Below are positions 60,226 to 64,000 of a stretch of 64,000 nucleotides of DNA, one piece after another. The translations under genes and the position numbers were made by a program. Source of the DNA: JAXLQL01 sp046331625 (GTDB lineage: Bacteria > Acidobacteriota > Terriglobia > Bryobacterales > Bryobacteraceae); the NCBI GenBank assembly GCA_046331625.1, contig JAXLQL010000012.1:144669-208668 (forward strand), in the 5' to 3' direction. Every line of letters begins with the position of its first letter. Position 1 is the stretch's first letter. The notes under the pieces are model-generated. The model had not been told where the DNA came from, made no database searches, and saw only the letters and a list, made by a program, of their open reading frames with translations.

Positions 60226-61137
60226 CTATTGGATCGACTCGAGCTTTCGGCGATATCTCACAACCCGCGGATGCTGCGGTCCGAAACGCTTCGCCTCGGC
60301 GGAACACAAGACCGCAAGCGTGGCTCGCGCTTCCTCGATCTTACCTTGCGCGTTCTGCGCCTCGGCGAGATGAAGCTGATACCGGGTCACGTCAATGCCG
60401 TCCGTCTGTCCGGCAGGGCTCGTGAAGAAGCGCACCTTCTCGTCAAACAGTTTCTCTGCTGCGGCGAAGTCGCCTCGCACGCGGCTCTGATCAGGCGCGA
60501 CCATGGAAATCGTTGGCGCGTTCGACGCCGCCTGGTTTTTGGCGAAATGGTCTTTCTCGATTTGTGCGCAGCGCTCGATCACTTCGGCTGCGGCATCTCG
60601 ACCCTCGTGTTCGAACAGGACATCCGAGAGTCTCTGCAACGGGAAAATCGCCGCGACAGGGACGTTACCCCCTTCGGCAAGAGCCGCCGCGGCACGGAAC
60701 TCATCGGCTGCCTGCGATGGCTTGTCCTGATCGAGGAATATGTCTCCGAGGAAAGAGTGCGCCGAGCAGATCTGCCCTCGCCGGTCGCCTGGGCCGGCTG
60801 CTTCGAGGACTTCGAGCGCCTGCCGCGCCGTCAACTCTGCGATTCTCATGTCGCCTTGCCAGTAGGCGCCCTGGATGCTCAGCAACGCCAATGAACTTCG
60901 GAACTGCACGCGAAGAGCTTCGTCTCGAATCTCCTCGGCCATCTGCTTCGTGCGTGCCAGATTGCGATCGAAGGCGTCGAAGTCTCGCCGGTCCAGCGCT
61001 TGCTGGGCAGCCGCGAACTCGGCGCATACGCGCGTGCGGGGCGAGAATAGGCATCGAAGCAACACGACTACGAAGGGCCCTGCGATGCAAAGCGCGATGA
61101 CGCCTACAATGCCGAGTATCCAATACAGCAACTGCAT
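60226..61137 (-). CDS. membrane-anchored TPR-like protein
   Basis: 303 aa. One N-terminal membrane helix (LLYWILGIVGVIALCIAGPF) is followed by cytosolic or periplasmic helix pairs of TPR character: RNLARTKQMAEEIRDEALR, AHSFLGDIFLDQDKPSQAAD, FPLQRLSDVLFEHEGRDAAA and QLHLAEAQNAQGKIEEARAT. It ends HPRVVRYRRKLESIQ. It is a likely scaffold protein of unknown role. The hicB remnant follows 17 bp downstream. Confidence 0.8.
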   Translation of the reverse strand: MQLLYWILGIVGVIALCIAGPFVVVLLRCLFSPRTRVCAEFAAAQQALDRRDFDAFDRNLARTKQMAEEIRDEALRVQFRSSLALLSIQGAYWQGDMRIAELTARQALEVLEAAGPGDRRGQICSAHSFLGDIFLDQDKPSQAADEFRAAAALAEGGNVPVAAIFPLQRLSDVLFEHEGRDAAAEVIERCAQIEKDHFAKNQAASNAPTISMVAPDQSRVRGDFAAAEKLFDEKVRFFTSPAGQTDGIDVTRYQLHLAEAQNAQGKIEEARATLAVLCSAEAKRFGPQHPRVVRYRRKLESIQ

Positions 61138-61184
61138 GCTCGGCTATCGGCTTCGACCCGCATGAACTTCACGAAGTGCTCCAA

Positions 61185-61230
61185 AGCGGGACTAAAGTCC
61201 TGCGCAGGCTGAAGCCTGCCCCACATCGCG
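61185..61230. repeat. REP-like double hairpin element
   Basis: AGCGGGACTAAAGTCCTGCG, then CAGGCTGAAGCCTGCCCCAC. Two imperfect inverted repeats (GGGACT/AGTCC and GGCT/AGCC) lie in tandem. A second copy lies 127 bp on at 61312, and eroded copies lie at 50911 and 62987. The element is extragenic. Confidence 0.75.
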
Positions 61231-61311
61231 GCGGTGCCGCATTTGCAGCCGATGCTCAAATCCGCATGCGAAATGCGGAGCGTTTCTACGAGCGCATGTG
61301 CTTAGATCCGA

Positions 61312-61358
61312 AGCGGGACTGAAGTCCCGCGTTGGCTAAAGCCCGCCCTACACGGAAG
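61312..61358. repeat. REP-like double hairpin element, best preserved
   Basis: AGCGGGACTGAAGTCCCGCG contains the perfect inverted repeat GCGGGACT-GA-AGTCCCGC. It is followed by TTGGCTAAAGCCCGCCCTAC. Same orientation as the copy at 61185. The rest of the 61138-61406 gap holds nothing else recognised. Confidence 0.78.
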
Positions 61359-61406
61359 GCGAAATCCTCGTGGCGGGCAAAGAATCTGAAGGATAGTAGT
61401 ACATAG

Positions 61407-61949
61407 TTAGGGCTTCCGCATCACTGCCAAATACGGCAGGTTCCGATAATACTGCTTGTGGTCCAGCCCATACCCGACCACAAAATACTCCCCAATCTCG
61501 AAACACCGGTATTCCACCGGGACCTGCACCAGCCTCCGCGACGTCCGATCCAACAACGTGCAAATCCCGAGCGAGTTCGGACCCCGCCCCGCCAACGTCT
61601 GCAACAGATACCGCAGCGTCAGCCCCGTGTCGACGATGTCCTCCACGACCAGCACGTCCTCACCCTCGATCGGCTGGTCCAAGTCCTTCGCGATCCGCAC
61701 CACGCCCGGCGCGCCCGGCCGCGACGAGCCGAAACTCGAAATCGCCAGAAAATCGATCTTCACCGGGATATCGAGATATCGCGTCAGCGCCGTAAGAAAG
61801 TACACCGATCCCTTCAGCACGGAGATCAGTTTCAGATCCCGGCCGCGATAACGCTCGGAAATCTCCGCCGCCACCTCCCGCACGCGCGCATCGATCTGCT
61901 CGGCCGTGTACAGCACCCGCTCGATCTCGGGTTGCGCCGGAACGCTCAT
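61407..61949 (-). CDS. hpt: hypoxanthine phosphoribosyltransferase
   Basis: A 180-aa type I PRTase. The PRPP-binding motif VLVVEDIVDTGLT lies at about residue 100. LISVLKGSVYFLTAL and the C-terminal YFVVGYGLDHKQYYRNLPYL follow. It salvages hypoxanthine/guanine to IMP/GMP. The start overlaps the stop of the upstream fusion gene by 4 nt, so the two are cotranscribed. Confidence 0.95.
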   Translation of the reverse strand: MSVPAQPEIERVLYTAEQIDARVREVAAEISERYRGRDLKLISVLKGSVYFLTALTRYLDIPVKIDFLAISSFGSSRPGAPGVVRIAKDLDQPIEGEDVLVVEDIVDTGLTLRYLLQTLAGRGPNSLGICTLLDRTSRRLVQVPVEYRCFEIGEYFVVGYGLDHKQYYRNLPYLAVMRKP

Positions 61950-62899
61950 GCGGTGAGGGTCCGTTCCGCCAGCCCGAACTTGAAGATCAGGTTCTGGAAG
62001 TCACGCTGGTAGAACACCTGGATGTTGACGTTCGGATAGATCTGGCGGAGCCGCTTCAGCTTCCCGTTCTTGCGCGTCACGTTGGCCTGCTTCATCGTGG
62101 TTAGCTCTATATAAAGATCGAACTCGGGCAAGTAGAAATCAGGCGTGAACGAAGCGAGCGGATGCCCCTTGCCATCCCACTCGATGGGAAAGCTCTTCGG
62201 CTCGTACTCCCAAGCGATGCGATAGAAGTCGAGCAGATTCGCGAACACTTCTTCGCTCTGGTTCACGAACGGCTTGCGCTGGATGCCCGCCGTGCCCGCC
62301 GGCACGATGCCGTGCTTGGCCAACTCGAGTCGCGCCTGGAATTCGATCTCGGCCTCCTGCGCCGCCGAGAGCATTTCCGCCTGGTCGAGCTGCCGCGCAC
62401 GAGCCGCGCTCTCGATCACGCTCGCGATCTGGTCCGCATCGAGGTGCTGCGCGTTCACCGTCACATCGAGCTCTTCGGGCAAAGGCGCCGCTCGCCGGAA
62501 TTGCTTTCGCCGCAGCGCGCGTTGCTGCGTCTCGAGCTGCCCCAGCAGAGCCTCGGCCTTCGCGCGATCCATGCGATGGTCCACCATCAGGATCCCGACG
62601 CGATACCGCTCCGGCGCGATCACGCTCACGCGCAGCAGATCGGGCAGCGCGGCGCAGAACACCTCAGCTCCTGGCGAACACACCACGAGATGTTGCTCGC
62701 GGGCGAGCCGGGCGAGGATCGATACCACCGCCGATCCGTAGACACGTGCTGGAATCGCGGCGTCGCCGCCGTACTCTTCGGCCACCAGCCGCCGAACGGC
62801 GGACTCCGAGAGGAAGTGGAAGGCCAGGCGCTGAGCAGCAAGCCGGGCGGCCGCCTCGGTAGGGCACCCCGGGGGGCCGCTGACCGTGATCATGGCCAT
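61946..62899 (-). CDS. cytidylate kinase-like domain fused to nuclease-like domain
   Basis: 317 aa. The N-terminal half (about 1-130) resembles the cytidylate kinase-like family: ITVSGPPGCPTEAAARLAAQ, LVVCSPGAEVF and VDHRMDRAKAEALL. Its P-loop lacks the GK[ST] ending, so ATP use is doubtful. The C-terminal part (about 215-300) has FTPDFYLPEFDLYIELTTMK with Lys-rich RKNGKLKRLRQIYP, a PD-(D/E)xK-like pattern. It overlaps hpt by 4 nt. The function is unknown; a nucleotide- or DNA-handling role is inference from the two folds. Confidence 0.7.
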   Translation of the reverse strand: MAMITVSGPPGCPTEAAARLAAQRLAFHFLSESAVRRLVAEEYGGDAAIPARVYGSAVVSILARLAREQHLVVCSPGAEVFCAALPDLLRVSVIAPERYRVGILMVDHRMDRAKAEALLGQLETQQRALRRKQFRRAAPLPEELDVTVNAQHLDADQIASVIESAARARQLDQAEMLSAAQEAEIEFQARLELAKHGIVPAGTAGIQRKPFVNQSEEVFANLLDFYRIAWEYEPKSFPIEWDGKGHPLASFTPDFYLPEFDLYIELTTMKQANVTRKNGKLKRLRQIYPNVNIQVFYQRDFQNLIFKFGLAERTLTA

Positions 62900-62986
62900 T
62901 CGGGAACCATTCTAACGCGCGGTACGCGCGATGATGCGTGGACTGTGAGTTTCCGGCGTGCATCCCCAGACGGTACGCGCTGCTCA

Positions 62987-63015
62987 CGGCGGGACTGAAG
63001 CTCGCTCTAGGCGAC
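62987..63015. repeat. partial REP-like element
   Basis: GGCGGGACTGAAGCTCGCTC retains the GGGACTGAAG core of the elements near 61.2 kb but has lost most of the rest. The surrounding gap 62900-63125 contains no recognised gene. Confidence 0.5.
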
Positions 63016-63125
63016 CGTTGTGCCAGATCTGCAGACCACACGGCATGGGGCGGGAACGTACTTATCGTTCACGGCAACCGGCGATCTCAGTTCGGACGCC
63101 TGGCATGAGGCGGCGTCCGGATCGC

Positions 63126-63359
63126 CTACTTCTTCTTCTCGCGATTCCACAGATCCCGCGACAGCGTCCGCCCGCAGAACGGACAGTAGTGCATCCCGAC
63201 GAACGACGGCCGGTCCTCACCGAAACGTAAATGGTAGTCCGTGTTGAACTCCGTCAGGATCCGCCCGGTGAGCGATTGCAGCGGACCCACCTCCACCATC
63301 CCGCGATCCACCAGGTCACCCAGTTCGGCGCAACAGTACATTTCTTGATTGTGAACCAT
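63126..63359 (-). CDS. small zinc-ribbon-like protein
   Basis: 77 aa from the ATG at 63359 (MVHNQEMYCCAELGDLVDRG); an in-frame ATG at 63407 adds a less typical lead. Paired Cys early (MYCC) and the C-terminal HYCPFCGRTLSRDLW suggest a zinc-binding site. LTEFNTDYHLRFGEDRPSF fills the middle. The family is not recognised. It is divergent from the DUF4159 gene. Confidence 0.6.
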   Translation of the reverse strand: MVHNQEMYCCAELGDLVDRGMVEVGPLQSLTGRILTEFNTDYHLRFGEDRPSFVGMHYCPFCGRTLSRDLWNREKKK

Positions 63360-63468
63360 GCCGAAACAGCCCGCTGCGGCGTCTAATCTTTGAGAGAATG
63401 GCCCCACGCCGTTCTCAGGCGTTCATTTAAGACCGGTGTGATATCGTAAGCGTCAGGAGTCAAGACTC

Positions 63469-64000
63469 GTGAGGAAGTGGCGGTTGCTGGCAACCGCGGG
63501 GTTCGTATTGTCGGTCATGCTCGGTGTCGGCTGGGCGCAACGGCGGGGGATGGACTTCCTCGACGAAGAGGACAACCCTGTGCCGATTCCCGCCGATGCC
63601 GACGAGAAGACCGAATTCGCTTTCAGCCGGCTCCGATACACCTCCAAACGCAACGGATACTTCGGCCGCGGAGGCGGAAGCTGGTCCACTGACTGGCCCA
63701 AGGCGGACCGCCAATTCCTGCAAGGCCTGCGGCGCCTGACGCGTCTCCACGCTCGCTCGCTCGAAGAGATCGTCGAGCTCGACAAGGACAAGTTCTGGGA
63801 TTTTCCCTGGATGTACGCCACCGAGGTGGGCCGCTGGGACCTCAACGAGCGCCAAGCGGCGCGCCTTCGCGAGTACCTGCTCAAGGGTGGGTTCCTGATG
63901 ACGGATGACTTCCACGGCACTTTCGAGTGGAGCATCTTCATGGAGAGCATGAGCCGCGTGTTTCCTGACAGGCCCGTGGTGGACCTTGACAACAAGGCGC
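63469..64000 (+). CDS. DUF4159 protein, cut by right window edge
   Basis: The GTG at 63469, with AGGAG about 10 nt upstream, opens RKWRLLATAGFVLSVMLGVG, a signal peptide. EFAFSRLRYTSKRNGYFGRG, TDWPKADRQFLQGLRRLTRL and YLLKGGFLMTDDFHGTFEW match the DUF4159 N-terminal region. The frame is open to the window end with 177 codons present. DUF4159 proteins are exported and of unknown function, common near MoxR/VWA gene clusters. Confidence 0.85.
   Translation, partial: MRKWRLLATAGFVLSVMLGVGWAQRRGMDFLDEEDNPVPIPADADEKTEFAFSRLRYTSKRNGYFGRGGGSWSTDWPKADRQFLQGLRRLTRLHARSLEEIVELDKDKFWDFPWMYATEVGRWDLNERQAARLREYLLKGGFLMTDDFHGTFEWSIFMESMSRVFPDRPVVDLDNKA

Noticed and set aside
1..64000. tRNA, rRNA or riboswitch genes
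   Set aside because: No cloverleaf-like or rRNA-like segment was recognised in any gap; intergenic spaces are short. A covariance-model scan would be needed to exclude small RNAs.

Overview
The window is GC-rich, gene-dense bacterial chromosome and most resembles an acidobacterium of the Bryobacterales / Solibacter type. This is inferred from gene families, not from a marker gene. The families are: two very large TonB-type receptors with an N-terminal carboxypeptidase-regulatory fold, a DUF1549/DUF1553 cytochrome plus DUF1501 pair, a VWFA-related protein of the acidobacterial kind, a secreted propeller protein with a Solibacter-like C-terminal domain, and futalosine-pathway menaquinone genes. 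No tRNA, rRNA, CRISPR array, transposase, integrase or phage gene was recognised.

Layout. 1-5.1 kb: minus-strand export/catabolic genes (TonB receptor cut by the window edge, PhoD-type phosphatase, sulfatase). 5.1-9.7 kb: a tight aromatic amino acid operon trpC-trpF-trpB-trpA-chorismate mutase-tyrA, then a Crp/Fnr regulator. 10.5-15.1 kb: outer-membrane barrel, DUF4390 protein and an NtrY/NtrX-like two-component pair in one overlapping operon. 15.1-19.8 kb: an accessory stretch with a PIN/RHH module, two HicAB modules, an unknown protein and a membrane ankyrin protein, interspersed with broken copies of the 3' ends of both flanking genes. 19.8-30.3 kb: ceramidase-like hydrolase, DGPF protein plus ECF sigma factor, Tat-exported SelA-like PLP protein, PA14 protein, full-length TonB receptor, a sigma factor with a small membrane partner, and a sugar isomerase-like protein. 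30.4-32.4 kb: a Rpn/DUF4351-type nuclease-like gene in two full copies and one 3' fragment. 32.4-37.9 kb: cyclophilin, mqnE, a UbiA prenyltransferase, larB and a secreted propeller protein. 38-45.4 kb: DUF1549/DUF1553 and DUF1501 genes joined by chimeric 145-bp repeats, then an HD-GYP/GGDEF protein whose 3' end is duplicated. 45.6-50.6 kb: efflux adaptor, VWFA protein, proC, M3 peptidase. 51-64 kb: mixed genes including a GT39-like transferase, GMC oxidoreductase, FecR-like protein, gamma-glutamyltransferase, a HicAB remnant, hpt with an unusual fusion gene, and a DUF4159 protein cut by the right edge.

The most striking pattern is that five unrelated genes (ntrC-like regulator, ceramidase-like gene, DUF4351-type gene, DUF1553 gene, HD-GYP/GGDEF gene) each have one or more extra, 5'-truncated copies of only their 3' end. 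Every copy lies downstream of its parent in the same orientation. In one place the copies form small in-frame chimeric reading frames with intact ribosome-binding sites, inserted between two genes that were originally translationally coupled. In another the copies frame toxin-antitoxin cargo between two convergent genes. The mechanism is not visible in the sequence. Tandem duplication at short homologies is the simplest explanation.
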